From: Paracoccus homiensis
GTDB taxonomy: Bacteria; Pseudomonadota; Alphaproteobacteria; Rhodobacterales; Rhodobacteraceae
Assembly: GCF_900111675.1 (NCBI RefSeq)
Contig: NZ_FOHO01000019.1
Coordinates: 1 to 57,132 of the forward strand
Length of the DNA stretch: 57,132 bases
Direction: 5' to 3'
The notes beneath the pieces are model-generated. The model did no database searches. It saw nothing but the letters and a program-made list of their open reading frames with translations, and had not been told where the DNA came from. Of this stretch, positions 1 to 11,352 are shown piece by piece; positions within the stretch are counted from its first letter, which is position 1, and each line of letters opens with the position of its first letter. The position numbers and the translations under genes were made by a program.

Positions 1-1
1 T

Positions 2-319
2 GTGAAGGTGTTCTTCGAACTGAACGGCCAGCCGCGCTCGATCCGGGTGCCCAACCGCAAGGTCAAGGCCGAAACGGTGGCCCGCCCCAAGGCCGACCCG
101 TCCAACCCCGCCCATATCGGCGCCCCGATGCCCGGCGTCGTGGCCTCGGTCGCGGTCACCCAGGGCCAGGCCGTGAAACAGGGCGACATGCTGCTGACCA
201 TCGAGGCCATGAAAATGGAAACCGGCATCCACGCCGACCGCGACGGAACCGTCAAAAAACTCCACGTCACCCCAGGCGCACAACTCGACGCAAAAGACCT
301 CATGATCGAAATCGAGTGA
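2..319 (+). CDS. pyc: Pyruvate carboxylase, C-terminal biotin-carrier domain (5' part outside window)
   Basis: This is the last 105 codons of a biotin-dependent carboxylase; the gene begins upstream of the window. The visible part is a biotinyl/lipoyl carrier domain. It has the biotinylation motif AMKME, whose lysine carries biotin, followed by the usual glycine-rich hairpin and the end DLMIEIE. The stretch before the domain (FFELNGQPRSI, then VPNRK) matches the linker of single-chain pyruvate carboxylase rather than a free BCCP or a propionyl-CoA carboxylase alpha chain. The enzyme carboxylates pyruvate to oxaloacetate in the cytoplasm. A biotin ligase gene lies about 19 kb downstream. The product name rests on about 100 residues, so another biotin carboxylase remains possible. 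Confidence 0.8.
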   Translation: MKVFFELNGQPRSIRVPNRKVKAETVARPKADPSNPAHIGAPMPGVVASVAVTQGQAVKQGDMLLTIEAMKMETGIHADRDGTVKKLHVTPGAQLDAKDLMIEIE

Positions 320-325
320 AAGCTC

Positions 326-354
326 TTCCCCCGGCGTCTTCGCCGCCGGGGGAA
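326..354 (+). terminator. Strong hairpin after pyc
   Basis: A perfect 11-bp inverted repeat (326-336 with 344-354, 7-base loop TCTTCGC) starts 7 bases after the pyc stop codon. There is no T-run after it, so it is a structured 3' end or terminator-like hairpin rather than a textbook intrinsic terminator. Confidence 0.6.
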
Positions 355-556
355 CGGGCCGGGACGAGATGTCACATTCATCCCCACCCCTGCCGGCGCT
401 AACATCTTTCAACCTATATATGTCGGCAGCGGGGCGCGCCCTGATTGCGCTGGTTGCGTCGCGGCCTGGGGCAGGGTGTGCCAAGCCGGGTGCAAGGGAT
501 CCGGGCAGGGCGTGGAAATCGCGGGCTTCTGGCGGTTTGCGGCATATTGCCGCCCG

Positions 557-585
557 TTGACCCCGCAAGCCGTCAGGTCTAAACC
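557..585 (+). promoter_or_regulatory. Candidate promoter of the nuo operon
   Basis: TTGACC (557-562) matches five of six -35 consensus positions. It is followed after exactly 17 bases by TAAACC (580-585), a weak -10. Transcription would begin near 592, giving a leader of about 55 bases. This is the best sigma-70-type pair found before nuoA, but the -10 match is poor. Confidence 0.3.
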
Positions 586-600
586 GAGCCTAGCCAACCC

Positions 601-1537
<937 letters not shown>

Positions 1538-1540
1538 GAC

Positions 1541-2161
1541 ATGGCTCTTTATCCCGATCTCGATGCGCTGGAACAGCTGGGCGAACATATCGGCTTTCGC
1601 CGCTCGGACGCGGTGCTGGACACCTCGATCGAATTCGAGGAACTGACGGTCAGTGCGACCCTGACCGGGATCATCGACCTGATCGAGTTTCTGCGCACCG
1701 ATTCCAGCTGTCGTTTCTCGACCCTGGTTGACATCACCGCCGTCGATCACCCGGAACGCCCGGCGCGCTTCGATGTGGTCTGGCACTTCCTGTCGATGTA
1801 TCAGAACCAGCGCGTCCGCGTGAAGGTCGCCATCCGCGAGGATGAGATCGTGCCCTCGCTGACAGGGATCTTTCCCAGCGCCAACTGGTTCGAACGCGAG
1901 ATATTCGACATGTTCGGCATCATGTTCTCGGGGCATCCGGACCTGCGCCGCCTGCTGACCGATTACGGCTTTCGCGGCTTTCCGCTGCGCAAGGATTTCC
2001 CGACCACGGGCTATGTCGAGGTCCGCTATGACGAGGCCGAAAAACGCGTTGTCTATGAACCGGTGAAGCTGGTGCAGGAATACCGCCAGTTCGATTTCCT
2101 GTCTCCGTGGGAAGGTGCGAAATACGTGCTGCCCGGCGATGAGAAGAAGGACGCGCAATGA
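1541..2161 (+). CDS. nuoC: NADH-quinone oxidoreductase subunit C
   Basis: 30-kDa peripheral subunit (Nqo5), 206 residues, which packs against NuoD near the quinone site and carries no cofactor. The family signature is present near residues 115-155: [13 protein letters not shown], then [14 protein letters not shown] and GFPLRKDFP. The start is 3 bases after the nuoB stop. The stop overlaps the next ATG by four bases (ATGA), indicating translational coupling to the inserted GFA-family gene. NuoC and NuoD are separate here, not fused as in E. coli. Confidence 0.95.
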   Translation: MALYPDLDALEQLGEHIGFRRSDAVLDTSIEFEELTVSATLTGIIDLIEFLRTDSSCRFSTLVDITAVDHPERPARFDVVWHFLSMYQNQRVRVKVAIREDEIVPSLTGIFPSANWFEREIFDMFGIMFSGHPDLRRLLTDYGFRGFPLRKDFPTTGYVEVRYDEAEKRVVYEPVKLVQEYRQFDFLSPWEGAKYVLPGDEKKDAQ

Positions 2162-2583
2162 GCACATATGACGCCTCCTGCCTTTGCGGTGCCTGCAAGA
2201 TGACGGTGCAGACCGACCCGCACCCCGAAGCCGGCGCATGCCATTGCGGCAAGTGCCGCAAATGGAGCGGCGGGATCTTTCTGGCGGTAGAGTGCAGCAA
2301 ACCGGTCATCTTCAATGACGACGCGCCGATCGGCGTCTATGGGTCCTCGGAATGGGGCGAGCGGGTCTTTTGCAGGATCTGTGGCAGTTCGCTTGTCTGG
2401 CGTTCGCTCGATGGCGCGCATAGCGCCGTCGCCCTGCAGGCGTTCGATGATCCCGAAAGCATCCCCGTGACCACCGAGATCTTTACCGATTGCAAGCCGG
2501 GCAACTATGCTTTGTCCGGGCAGCTTTGCGGTATGACCGAGGCCGAATTCATGGCCCAGTTCACCCCGCAACAGGAGGGTTGA
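2158..2583 (+). CDS. GFA/CENP-V family zinc protein inserted between nuoC and nuoD
   Basis: 141-residue protein of the family that includes glutathione-dependent formaldehyde-activating enzyme. Zinc-binding cysteines are complete: Cys8/10/13 (CLCGAC), Cys28/30/33 (CHCGKC) and Cys72/75 (FCRICGSSL). The family takes part in glutathione adduct chemistry or structural zinc binding, but few members are characterised, so the substrate is unknown. It overlaps the nuoC stop by four bases, and its TGA overlaps the first possible nuoD ATG (TGATG). It is therefore translated with complex I subunits, which is an unusual setting for this family. A role in complex I is inference from position only. Confidence 0.88.
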   Translation: MSTYDASCLCGACKMTVQTDPHPEAGACHCGKCRKWSGGIFLAVECSKPVIFNDDAPIGVYGSSEWGERVFCRICGSSLVWRSLDGAHSAVALQAFDDPESIPVTTEIFTDCKPGNYALSGQLCGMTEAEFMAQFTPQQEG

Positions 2584-2585
2584 TG

Positions 2586-3827
2586 ATGGACGGCGATATC
2601 CGCAACAACCAGTATGATGATGGCAGCTTCGACGCCTTGACCGGCGAACAGCGCATCCGCAATTTCAACATCAACTTCGGTCCTCAGCACCCGGCGGCGC
2701 ATGGTGTGCTGCGGATGGTGCTGGAACTGGATGGCGAGGTCGTGGAGCGCTGCGATCCCCATATCGGCCTGCTGCATCGCGGCACCGAAAAGCTGATGGA
2801 AAGCCGCACCTATCTGCAGAACCTGCCCTATCTGGATCGTCTGGATTACGTGGCACCGATGAACCAGGAACATGCCTGGTGCATGGCGATCGAAAAGCTG
2901 ACCGGCACCGTCGTGCCGCGTCGCGCCAGCCTGATCCGGGTGCTGTATTCGGAAATCGGCAGGATCCTGAACCATCTGCTGAACGTGACCACACAGGCCA
3001 TGGATGTCGGCGCGCTGACGCCGCCGCTGTGGGGCTTCGAGGAACGCGAAAAGCTGATGGTGTTCTATGAACGCGCCTGCGGGGCGCGTCTGCACGCCGC
3101 CTATTTCCGTCCCGGCGGCGTTCATCAGGATCTGCCGCCCGATCTGCTGGACGATATCGAGGCGTGGTGCGATCCGTTCCTGAAGGTCGTCGACGATCTG
3201 GATGGCCTGCTGACCGAAAACCGGATCTTCAAGCAGCGCAATGTCGATATCGGCATCGTCAAGGAACAGGATATTCTGGACTGGGGCTATTCCGGCGTGA
3301 TGGTCCGTGGCTCGGGCCTGGCGTGGGATCTGCGGCGCAGCCAGCCCTATGAATGCTATGACGAATTCGAGTTTCAGGTCCCGGTCGGCAAGAACGGCGA
3401 CTGCTACGATCGCTATCTGTGCCGCATGGAAGAGATGCGCCAGTCGGTCAGCATCATGCGTCAGGCGATCACCAAGCTGCGTGCGCCCGAAGGGCAGGGC
3501 GATGTTCTGGCCCGTGGCAAGCTGACCCCGCCCAAGCGTGGCGACATGAAGCGCGACATGGAAAGCCTGATCCATCACTTCAAACTGTATACCGAGGGTT
3601 TCAAGGTCCCCGCGGGCGAGGTCTATGCCGCGGTCGAGGCGCCCAAGGGCGAGTTCGGCGTCTATATGGTCAGCGACGGAACCAACAAACCCTACCGCGC
3701 CAAGCTGCGGGCGCCGGGTTTCCTGCACCTGCAATCCATCGACTGGATGGCCAAGGGGCACATGCTGGCAGATGTTTCGGCCATCATCGGCACCATGGAT
3801 ATCGTGTTCGGTGAGGTGGACCGCTGA
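2586..3827 (+). CDS. nuoD: NADH-quinone oxidoreductase subunit D
   Basis: 49-kDa subunit (Nqo4), 413 residues, which forms the quinone pocket with NuoB. Visible signatures are [14 protein letters not shown], whose His loop contacts the quinone head group, then [20 protein letters not shown] and the C-terminal DIVFGEVDR. The family descends from the NiFe hydrogenase large subunit but lacks metal-binding cysteines. Two ATGs lie at 2583 and 2586; the second is 7 bases after AGGAGG (2573-2578) and gives the N-terminus MDGDIR expected for Paracoccus Nqo4. An upstream in-frame extension to 2490 lies inside the preceding gene and is rejected. Confidence 0.96.
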   Translation: MDGDIRNNQYDDGSFDALTGEQRIRNFNINFGPQHPAAHGVLRMVLELDGEVVERCDPHIGLLHRGTEKLMESRTYLQNLPYLDRLDYVAPMNQEHAWCMAIEKLTGTVVPRRASLIRVLYSEIGRILNHLLNVTTQAMDVGALTPPLWGFEEREKLMVFYERACGARLHAAYFRPGGVHQDLPPDLLDDIEAWCDPFLKVVDDLDGLLTENRIFKQRNVDIGIVKEQDILDWGYSGVMVRGSGLAWDLRRSQPYECYDEFEFQVPVGKNGDCYDRYLCRMEEMRQSVSIMRQAITKLRAPEGQGDVLARGKLTPPKRGDMKRDMESLIHHFKLYTEGFKVPAGEVYAAVEAPKGEFGVYMVSDGTNKPYRAKLRAPGFLHLQSIDWMAKGHMLADVSAIIGTMDIVFGEVDR

Positions 3828-3864
3828 TGGTCTGTCGCGCGAACAACCGGGACGGGGGGACAAG

Positions 3865-4215
3865 GTGCTGTCTGGTCTGATCGCGCTGTTCGGTTGGATC
3901 GCGACGGCGGCGCTGGTCGCCGTTAGCCTGTTGCTGGCGTTCAATCGCCAGACCGGTCTGCGCCTTTTGCAGCACCGCGCCGATATGCTGCCGCAGGCCA
4001 TGCTGGTCCGCTATGCGGGACTGGCCGTGCTTGCACTTGTGGCATCCTGGATCAATGCGCCGCGCGTCCTGTTCGGGATGCTGCTGGCGATGGCCGTGAT
4101 CGGCCTTGGGGATGCCTTTATCTACCGCCGTGCGGGTCATCCGTTCTGGCTTCATCTGGCGGTCGGGGTCGCTGCGGCTTTCGCGGCGCTTCTGTCGCTT
4201 CTTGCGATGAACTGA
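3865..4215 (+). CDS. Small four-helix membrane protein between nuoD and nuoE (unknown function)
   Basis: 116 residues, almost entirely hydrophobic, with about four predicted membrane helices (roughly 3-23, 43-62, 66-85 and 92-114). Short charged loops separate them ([22 protein letters not shown]). GTG 3865 is chosen because a run of six Gs (3854-3859) lies 5 bases upstream. Reading further upstream in this frame would enter nuoD. I do not recognise a named family. It probably corresponds to one of the unidentified reading frames known in the Paracoccus NQO cluster. Its place in the operon suggests an inner-membrane role linked to complex I, but nothing in the sequence proves it. Confidence 0.7.
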   Translation: MLSGLIALFGWIATAALVAVSLLLAFNRQTGLRLLQHRADMLPQAMLVRYAGLAVLALVASWINAPRVLFGMLLAMAVIGLGDAFIYRRAGHPFWLHLAVGVAAAFAALLSLLAMN

Positions 4216-4222
4216 GGGTTAC

Positions 4223-5476
4223 ATGCTTCGTCGTCTTTCACCCGTCCAGCCGGACAGCTTCCAGTTCTCGCCCGCGAACCTTGAATGGGCGCAGGCGCAG
4301 ATGACCAAATATCCCGAAGGGCGTCAGCAATCGGCGATCATCCCGGTCCTTTGGCGCGCGCAGGAACAGGAAGGCTGGCTGTCGCGCCCGGCCATCGAAT
4401 ACTGCGCCGAACTTCTGGGCATGCCCTATATCCGGGCGCTGGAAGTGGCGACATTCTACTTTATGTTCCAGCTGCAACCGGTTGGTTCAATTGCAAATAT
4501 CCAGATTTGTGGCACGACCAGCTGCATGATTTGCGGGGCCGAGGACCTGATCGAGGTCTGCAAGCGCAAGATCGCATCGACCCCGCATACCGTGTCGGCG
4601 GACGGCAAGTTCAGCTGGGAAGAGGTCGAATGTCTGGGCGCCTGTGCCAACGCGCCCATGGCGCAGATCGGCAAGGATTACTACGAAGATCTGACCCCGC
4701 AAAAGCTTGAGGCTTTGATCGATGCGATGTCGGCGGGTCAGGTGCCGTTGCCGGGTCCGCAGAATGGACGCTTTGCGTCCGAGCCGGCATCGGGGCTGAC
4801 CTCGCTGGCCGACCTGAAAGGGCAGGGCGATGCCCTGAACGCCAGTGCGTCGCTGGCCAGGGAACATGGCGAAACGCTGAAACGGATCGACGGGACCGAG
4901 GCGCCGATCCTGACCAAATGGCTGCGCCAGCCACAGCCCGATGCCGCCCCGGATCAGCAAGAGGGTCAGAACGGCACGCCCGAGGAAGAGCCGCGTCCGG
5001 CCAGCGGCCAGCCCGCCGATGAAACCGGCGTGACCGAACAGGAGGCCGAGGCAAGCTCGGCCGCGCGACCGCGTTCTGATCGCGAACCTGCCGGATCCCG
5101 GGCCGCCGAGGCCGCAGCCGATGACGCCGCTGGGGCCCGCAAGGGTGACGCCGCCACAGGCGTCTCCGCGGATGCGGGCCGCCGTCCCGAGGGGCTCGAT
5201 GCCCCGAGGGACGGCTCCGCCGACGATCTGAAGATGATCAAGGGAATCGGCCCCAAGCTGGAACAGATGCTGAATGGCATGGGCTTCTGGCATTTCGATC
5301 AGCTTGCCGGCTGGGGCAGCGAAGAGCTTGCCTGGGTTGACGAAAACCTGGAAGGTTTCAAGGGTCGGGCCACGCGCGACGAATGGGTCGCGCAGGCCAG
5401 GGTACTGTCCACCGGCGGCGAGACCGATTTCTCGCGCGATGCGGCGGCGGACGGGCGCTACGACGAAGAGGAGTGA
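4223..5476 (+). CDS. nuoE: NADH-quinone oxidoreductase subunit E with C-terminal H3TH domain
   Basis: Residues 1-240 are a normal 24-kDa subunit (Nqo2) with a thioredoxin-like [2Fe-2S] domain; the N1a ligands are Cys96, Cys101, Cys137 and Cys141. The protein then continues for about 175 more residues. A disordered Glu/Pro/Ala/Asp-rich linker (about 240-332) leads to a compact domain at 334-405 beginning [17 protein letters not shown]. This resembles the H3TH domain of flap-endonuclease-like predicted 5' nucleases (COG3743-type), with a helix-hairpin-helix GIGPKL turn. Paracoccus Nqo2 as I recall is about 239 residues, so the tail is an addition, not a frameshift. A second copy of the domain ends the next gene. 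The role of the tail is unknown. Confidence 0.93.
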   Translation: MLRRLSPVQPDSFQFSPANLEWAQAQMTKYPEGRQQSAIIPVLWRAQEQEGWLSRPAIEYCAELLGMPYIRALEVATFYFMFQLQPVGSIANIQICGTTSCMICGAEDLIEVCKRKIASTPHTVSADGKFSWEEVECLGACANAPMAQIGKDYYEDLTPQKLEALIDAMSAGQVPLPGPQNGRFASEPASGLTSLADLKGQGDALNASASLAREHGETLKRIDGTEAPILTKWLRQPQPDAAPDQQEGQNGTPEEEPRPASGQPADETGVTEQEAEASSAARPRSDREPAGSRAAEAAADDAAGARKGDAATGVSADAGRRPEGLDAPRDGSADDLKMIKGIGPKLEQMLNGMGFWHFDQLAGWGSEELAWVDENLEGFKGRATRDEWVAQARVLSTGGETDFSRDAAADGRYDEEE

Positions 5477-5507
5477 TCTGACACTCGGCGGAAGGGGGAA
5501 GTGACGG

Positions 5508-6167
5508 ATGCCGAACGCTGACTGCACAAGAAACTGCTGGATCGCAGGGGGGCTTACCGGCCTGCTGGTCCTGATCTTCACCTCCGTGATCGGACCGCTG
5601 CGGTGGTTCGAGGGATTGGTTCTTGGTCTTGTCGCTTTCGGGATCATGGGCGCGTTTCTGGTGTGGCTGATCTGTCGGGGACGACCGGCCGAGGACGCCG
5701 CCGGCTGGCATCCGGCCCATCACGACACCACCCCTGCCGAGGATATGCAGTTGCAGCCACGTGGTATCCGGTCGCAGGCCGCGGAAGGGTTTCTGGGCGC
5801 GGCGCAATCGGCACCGACACCGCGCGTGGCACCTTCGGGCGATGCGCAGCCTGTGCCGCCCGCCTTGCGGACCGACTCGGGGCGCAATGACATCTATGGT
5901 GGTTCTGACGATGCCGGGCAGGCCGACGATCTGAAGCAGATCAAGGGCGTCGGCCCGAAACTGGAAGAGCTGCTGCACGACAATGGCGTCACCCGTTTTG
6001 ACCAGATCGCGGGCTGGGGCGACGCCGAGATCGATCACTTTGCCGATCTGATCGGCCGCATGGGCGGGCGCATCCGCTCGGACGACTGGGTCGCGCAGGC
6101 CCGGGCCCTGGCACGGGGCGAAGACACCGAATTTTCGAAGCGCGTCGAGGAAGGCAGCGTATATTGA
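5508..6167 (+). CDS. Membrane-anchored H3TH-domain protein
   Basis: 219 residues. Two hydrophobic segments at about 12-29 and 36-56 anchor the N-terminus. A flexible linker (60-138) is rich in Ala, Pro and Asp. The C-terminal domain at about 139-208 starts DDLKQIKGVGPKLEELL and continues FDQIAGWG and DDWVAQARALARGEDTEFS. It is clearly the same domain as the NuoE tail. Helix-hairpin-helix GVGPKL turns usually bind DNA non-specifically, but some relatives act in protein contacts. The stop overlaps the next ATG by one base (TGATG). Whether the domain faces the cytoplasm needs topology data; two helices with a short N-terminus would place both ends inside. Confidence 0.8.
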   Translation: MPNADCTRNCWIAGGLTGLLVLIFTSVIGPLRWFEGLVLGLVAFGIMGAFLVWLICRGRPAEDAAGWHPAHHDTTPAEDMQLQPRGIRSQAAEGFLGAAQSAPTPRVAPSGDAQPVPPALRTDSGRNDIYGGSDDAGQADDLKQIKGVGPKLEELLHDNGVTRFDQIAGWGDAEIDHFADLIGRMGGRIRSDDWVAQARALARGEDTEFSKRVEEGSVY

Positions 6168-6382
6168 TGAGCAGGCCCAATGCACAGGACAGCGCCCAGA
6201 TGCGGCTGGCAGCGGTGGTGATCGCCGTCGCGATGGTCGCGTGGCTGGCCGTGCAATGGCTGGGTGCGCAATATGGCTGGGCGGGGAAATGGGCCTATCT
6301 GGCCGATCTTGCCGCAATCGGCGCTTTTGTCTGGTCGCTGCTTGTGACCTGGCGTATCTGGCGGCGCAGAAATGATGCGTAA
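6167..6382 (+). CDS. DUF5337-like small membrane protein
   Basis: 71 residues with two membrane helices (about 10-31 and 41-61) and a basic end (WRIWRRRNDA). The pattern MRLAAVV..AVQWLGAQYG and the second helix ending VTWRIWRR resemble the DUF5337 proteins I recall next to nuoF in Rhodobacterales; that name is from memory. ATG 6167 overlaps the preceding TGA by one base. The function is unknown; position suggests a link with complex I. Confidence 0.7.
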   Translation: MSRPNAQDSAQMRLAAVVIAVAMVAWLAVQWLGAQYGWAGKWAYLADLAAIGAFVWSLLVTWRIWRRRNDA

Positions 6383-6410
6383 CGCCCGGATGATGAGGAT
6401 CGAGAGTTAG

Positions 6411-7706
<1,296 letters not shown>

Positions 7707-7718
7707 GGGGATATGCCG

Positions 7719-8033
7719 ATGTCACGAATGACCCTTACGATCCTGCTTGTGACCGCCGGTCTGGGACTGGCGGCCTGCAGCAGCGGCGGGGATGATCGGG
7801 TGCCGCTGCTGCGGGCCGACAAGGTCTATATCGTGACCGGCGATGACCGGAACCCCGGCGATATCGTCGTGACGGGACGCGGTGGTGCCAGCCTGACACA
7901 GGCGGATGGTCCGGGCGCCGATGCAGCCTTCGCCGAATTCTGCCGCACGCAGGGCCACGAAGGCGGCACGCCGGGCAGTTACGTGACGAATGGGACCACG
8001 GGATATTGGCACTACAAGGCGTGCAGCGCATGA
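7719..8033 (+). CDS. Small predicted lipoprotein between nuoF and nuoG
   Basis: 104 residues with a lipoprotein signal: a hydrophobic stretch then the lipobox LAAC with Cys20 as lipidation site, followed by SSGGDD. The mature part has two more cysteines (EFCRTQ and the end YKACSA) that could form a disulfide in the periplasm. ATG 7719 has AGGGG 8 bases upstream; ATG 7713 is only 2 bases away from it and less likely. I recognise no family. It starts 12 bases after nuoF, so it belongs to the operon. Confidence 0.65.
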   Translation: MSRMTLTILLVTAGLGLAACSSGGDDRVPLLRADKVYIVTGDDRNPGDIVVTGRGGASLTQADGPGADAAFAEFCRTQGHEGGTPGSYVTNGTTGYWHYKACSA

Positions 8034-8059
8034 GCCTCACGGCTTTCTTACCCTGTGTT

Positions 8060-8077
8060 GCCGGGAAAACGCCCGGC
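8060..8077 (+). other. Intercistronic hairpin between the small lipoprotein and the DUF5333-like gene
   Basis: GCCGGG (8060-8065) pairs with CCCGGC (8072-8077) around AAAACG. There is no T-run, so it could be an mRNA-processing or stability element inside the operon rather than a terminator. Confidence 0.35.
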
Positions 8078-8122
8078 GTCTGTGCTAGGGCTGGGCGCCC
8101 AAGCACAGGAAAGGGACCTGCC

Positions 8123-8527
8123 GTGACCGCACGCCGACTGATGATGATCGCCGCCCTGGCACTGACCGCGTCGCCCGCCGCCGCGCTAGAGCCGCTGAGC
8201 CAGGAAAAATACATCAACGACCGCCTTATCGCGGCCCGGATCGCCGATCGTATCCGCCGCGAATGCCCGACCATCGACGCCCGGCTGGTCTTTGCCTTCA
8301 TGCAGGCCCGCAAGCTAAAAAGCTATGCTCAGGACAAGGGCTACAGCGAGGACCAGATCGAGGCCTTTCTGGACAGCAAGCCCGACAAGGCCCGCATCTA
8401 TGCCGTGGCCGAGGATTACATGAGCCGCAATGGCGTGACGGCGGGCGATGCCGAAAGCTTTTGCCGCCTCGGGCGGGACGAAATCGCACGGAAGACGGTC
8501 ACCGGATCGCTTCTGAGTGCCAAGTAA
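8123..8527 (+). CDS. DUF5333-like exported protein
   Basis: 134 residues. The basic N-terminus and hydrophobic core ([13 protein letters not shown]) with a cleavage site near SPAAA|LEP predict export to the periplasm. The mature part is helical, with [16 protein letters not shown], the stretch [24 protein letters not shown] and a second cysteine near the end ([12 protein letters not shown]). This layout matches my memory of DUF5333, a family confined to Rhodobacterales and found beside nuo genes. GTG 8123 is preceded by AGGAAAGGGA; longer in-frame starts overlap the lipoprotein gene and lack a signal peptide. The function is unknown. Confidence 0.72.
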   Translation: MTARRLMMIAALALTASPAAALEPLSQEKYINDRLIAARIADRIRRECPTIDARLVFAFMQARKLKSYAQDKGYSEDQIEAFLDSKPDKARIYAVAEDYMSRNGVTAGDAESFCRLGRDEIARKTVTGSLLSAK

Positions 8528-8538
8528 GGAATGCAGTG

Positions 8539-10560
8539 ATGGCCGATTTGCGGACAATCAAGATTGATGACAACGAGATCGAAGTCGATCCCAATCTGAC
8601 CCTGATTCAGGCCTGCGAGCAGGCCGGGATCGAAATTCCGCGTTTCTGCTATCACGAACGCCTGTCGATCGCGGGCAATTGCCGGATGTGTCTGGTCGAG
8701 GTCGTGGGCGGCCCGCCCAAACCCGCCGCGTCCTGCGCCATGCAGGTCAAGGATCTGCGCCCCGGACCCGAAGGCGCCCCGCCCGAGGTCCGCACCAACA
8801 GCCCGATGGTCAAGAAGGCCCGCGAGGGCGTGATGGAATTCCTGCTGATCAACCACCCGCTGGACTGCCCGATCTGCGATCAGGGCGGCGAGTGTGATCT
8901 GCAGGATCAGGCGATGGCCTATGGCGTGGATTTCAGCCGCTATCGCGAACCGAAACGCGCCGCCGAGGAGTTGAACCTTGGCCCGCTGGTCGAAACCCAC
9001 ATGACCCGCTGTATCAGCTGCACTCGCTGCGTGCGCTTCACCACCGAGGTCGCGGGCATCAGCCAGATGGGGCAGACCGGCCGTGGCGAGGACAGCGAGA
9101 TCACCAGCTATCTCAACGAGACGCTGGCCTCGAACCTGCAAGGCAACATCATCGACCTGTGCCCGGTCGGCGCGCTGGTCAGCAAGCCCTATGCCTTTAC
9201 CGCCCGCCCGTGGGAACTGACCAAGACCGAGACCATCGACGTGATGGACGCGCTTGGCAGCAATATCCGCGTGGACACCAAGGGCCGCGAAGTCATGCGC
9301 ATCATGCCGCGCAACCATGACGGCGTGAACGAGGAATGGATCAGCGACAAGACGCGCTTCGTCTGGGACGGCCTGCGCCGTCAGCGTCTGGACAAGCCGT
9401 ATATTCGCGAGAACGGCAAGCTGCGCCCCGCCACCTGGCCCGAGGCGCTGACCGCCGCCGCCCGCGCGATGACCGGCAAGAAGGTTGCGGGTCTGGTCGG
9501 CGATCTGGCCCCGGTCGAGGCCGCCTATAGCCTAAAGACCCTGATCGAGGGCATGGATGGCAAGGTCGAATGCCGCACTGATGGCGCGCGCCTGCCCATC
9601 GGCAATCGCAGCGCCTATGTCGGCACCGCCGCGATCGAGGATATCGACAGCGCCCAGTTCATTCAGCTGATCGGCACCAACCCGCGCGAAGAAGCGCCGG
9701 TGCTGAACGCCCGTCTGCGCAAGGCCTGGGCGCGTGGTGCCCAGATCGGTCTGGTGGGCGAGGCGGTCGATCTGACCTTTGATTACGCCCATGTCGGCAC
9801 CGATCGCGCCGCGCTGGAAAGCCTGTCCGCCCGCGAGATCAGCGATGAGACACGCGAAGCGCCCTCGCTGGTGATCGTGGGGCAGGGTGCCATCCGCGAA
9901 GCCGATGGCGAGGCGGTTCTGGCCCATGCGATGAAACTGGCCGAAAACAGCAACTCGAAACTGCTGATCCTGCACAGCGCCGCGTCGCGCGTGGGGGCGA
10001 TGGATGTCGGTGCCGTGACGGAAGGTGGCCTGACCGCCGCCATCGACGGGGCCGAGGTGATCTATAACCTTGGGGCCGACGAGGTCGAAATCGACGCCGG
10101 TGCCTTCGTGATTTATCAGGGCAGCCATGGCGACCGTGGCGCCCATCGCGCCGACATCATCCTGCCCGGTGCCTGCTATACCGAGGAAAACGGCCTGTTC
10201 GTGAATACCGAAGGCCGCCCGCAACTGGCGATGCGGGCCAATTTCGCGCCGGGCGAAGCCAAGGAAAACTGGGCCATCCTGCGCGCCCTGTCGGCGGAAC
10301 TGGGCAGTCAGCTGCCTTGGGACAGCCTTGCACAATTGCGCGCCAGGCTGATCGCCGATGTCCCGCATCTGAAGCAGATCGACCAGGTGCCGCAGAACGC
10401 GTGGCAGCCGCTGGAATTGCGCGATATGGGCAAGGCGGGCTTCGTCAACCCGGTCAAGGATTTCTACCTGACCAACCCGATCGCACGGTCGTCGCCGCTG
10501 ATGGGGGAATTGTCGCGGATGGCCGCGACGCGTCAGACCAGCGCAATCGCAGCGGAGTAA
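8539..10560 (+). CDS. nuoG: NADH-quinone oxidoreductase subunit G
   Basis: 75-kDa subunit (Nqo3), 673 residues, which carries electrons through three iron-sulfur clusters. [2Fe-2S] ligands are Cys37, Cys48, Cys51 and Cys66. The next cluster uses His106, Cys110, Cys113 and Cys119 ([14 protein letters not shown]). The third uses Cys158, Cys161, Cys164 and Cys208. The rest is a degenerate molybdopterin-oxidoreductase-like domain with no cofactor. No fourth cysteine set of the type found in E. coli NuoG is apparent in the C-terminal half. ATG 8539 follows AAGGA at 9 bases. Confidence 0.96.
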   Translation: MADLRTIKIDDNEIEVDPNLTLIQACEQAGIEIPRFCYHERLSIAGNCRMCLVEVVGGPPKPAASCAMQVKDLRPGPEGAPPEVRTNSPMVKKAREGVMEFLLINHPLDCPICDQGGECDLQDQAMAYGVDFSRYREPKRAAEELNLGPLVETHMTRCISCTRCVRFTTEVAGISQMGQTGRGEDSEITSYLNETLASNLQGNIIDLCPVGALVSKPYAFTARPWELTKTETIDVMDALGSNIRVDTKGREVMRIMPRNHDGVNEEWISDKTRFVWDGLRRQRLDKPYIRENGKLRPATWPEALTAAARAMTGKKVAGLVGDLAPVEAAYSLKTLIEGMDGKVECRTDGARLPIGNRSAYVGTAAIEDIDSAQFIQLIGTNPREEAPVLNARLRKAWARGAQIGLVGEAVDLTFDYAHVGTDRAALESLSAREISDETREAPSLVIVGQGAIREADGEAVLAHAMKLAENSNSKLLILHSAASRVGAMDVGAVTEGGLTAAIDGAEVIYNLGADEVEIDAGAFVIYQGSHGDRGAHRADIILPGACYTEENGLFVNTEGRPQLAMRANFAPGEAKENWAILRALSAELGSQLPWDSLAQLRARLIADVPHLKQIDQVPQNAWQPLELRDMGKAGFVNPVKDFYLTNPIARSSPLMGELSRMAATRQTSAIAAE

Positions 10561-10566
10561 GCATTC

Positions 10567-11334
10567 ATGCGGCCAGCCCTTTGCCAGCCCCTCAAGATCG
10601 GTGCCGTCCTGATTGGACTGGCGGCTCTGGCGGGCTGTGCGCAGGACGGTGCCGATGCGCGTCCGCCCGCGAAACCGGGTGAATTGACGGCGCGTGTCGC
10701 CAGCGGCGATGCGAATGCGCCGCTGACGCTGGCCCGTGTGTCCACCAAATCCGGCGAGATCCTGATTCTGGAACCCGACGGGCAGGTCACGACGATGAAT
10801 CTCGACTCGCCCGAAGGGCAGGACGCCTTTGCCGTGACCGAGGCCGATCTGCTGGCCCTGAACGCCAATCTGGATCTGGACCTGTCGGGTCTGGTCGCCC
10901 CCAATGTCCTGCCACCGCGGGAAACCGCGCAGGACAAGGCGCTGAAGGAATTCGCGGCCCGTACACAGCCCGCCCTGCCGAACTGGCAGGACGATCTTGA
11001 ATTGCGGGACGACATGTTCATCGGCAGCCGGGTCGTGCGGCTGGGCGAAGGCAAGGGCAAATCCGGCGATCTGGTTGAAGTGACGGCCAATCTGCGCGAG
11101 GGGGTGGACGCCGATATCGCCTTTTCGTATGCCACCTGCGCATTGGCCGGGTGGGCGAAGGCCGAAGGGGTCGATTACGGTCGGCATATCCGAACCCTGC
11201 AGAACACCCGCGATGGCAAGCTGCTGGTCGGCGCTGCGTTCACGATTTCGGACAGCAAGCCGTTGGGGCTGCGGGTGATGGAAACCAATGAGACCTTGCG
11301 CGAATGCAAGGCACGCGGCATTCCCGCGGCGTAA
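10567..11334 (+). CDS. Predicted lipoprotein between nuoG and nuoH (unknown function)
   Basis: 255 residues with a clear lipobox LAGC (Cys24) after a hydrophobic stretch. Residues 40-110 look like small beta strands (TLARVSTKSGEILILEPDGQVTTM). Two further cysteines (YATCALAGW and LRECKARG) in the C-terminal half may form a periplasmic disulfide. It begins 6 bases after nuoG and ends 18 bases before nuoH, so it is translated with them. I do not recognise the family. Rhodobacterales nuo clusters are known to hold unidentified reading frames, and this is likely one of them. Confidence 0.75.
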   Translation: MRPALCQPLKIGAVLIGLAALAGCAQDGADARPPAKPGELTARVASGDANAPLTLARVSTKSGEILILEPDGQVTTMNLDSPEGQDAFAVTEADLLALNANLDLDLSGLVAPNVLPPRETAQDKALKEFAARTQPALPNWQDDLELRDDMFIGSRVVRLGEGKGKSGDLVEVTANLREGVDADIAFSYATCALAGWAKAEGVDYGRHIRTLQNTRDGKLLVGAAFTISDSKPLGLRVMETNETLRECKARGIPAA

Positions 11335-11352
11335 CGAAGAGGGACAGGCGAC

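Noticed and set aside
369..560. 63-codon open frame between pyc and nuoA
   Set aside because: No ribosome site, no family resemblance and biased composition; it overlaps the probable promoter region.
2490..2585. N-terminal extension of nuoD to the upstream in-frame start
   Set aside because: The extra 32 residues lie inside the GFA-family gene in another frame and do not match NuoD; AGGAGG sits just before ATG 2586.
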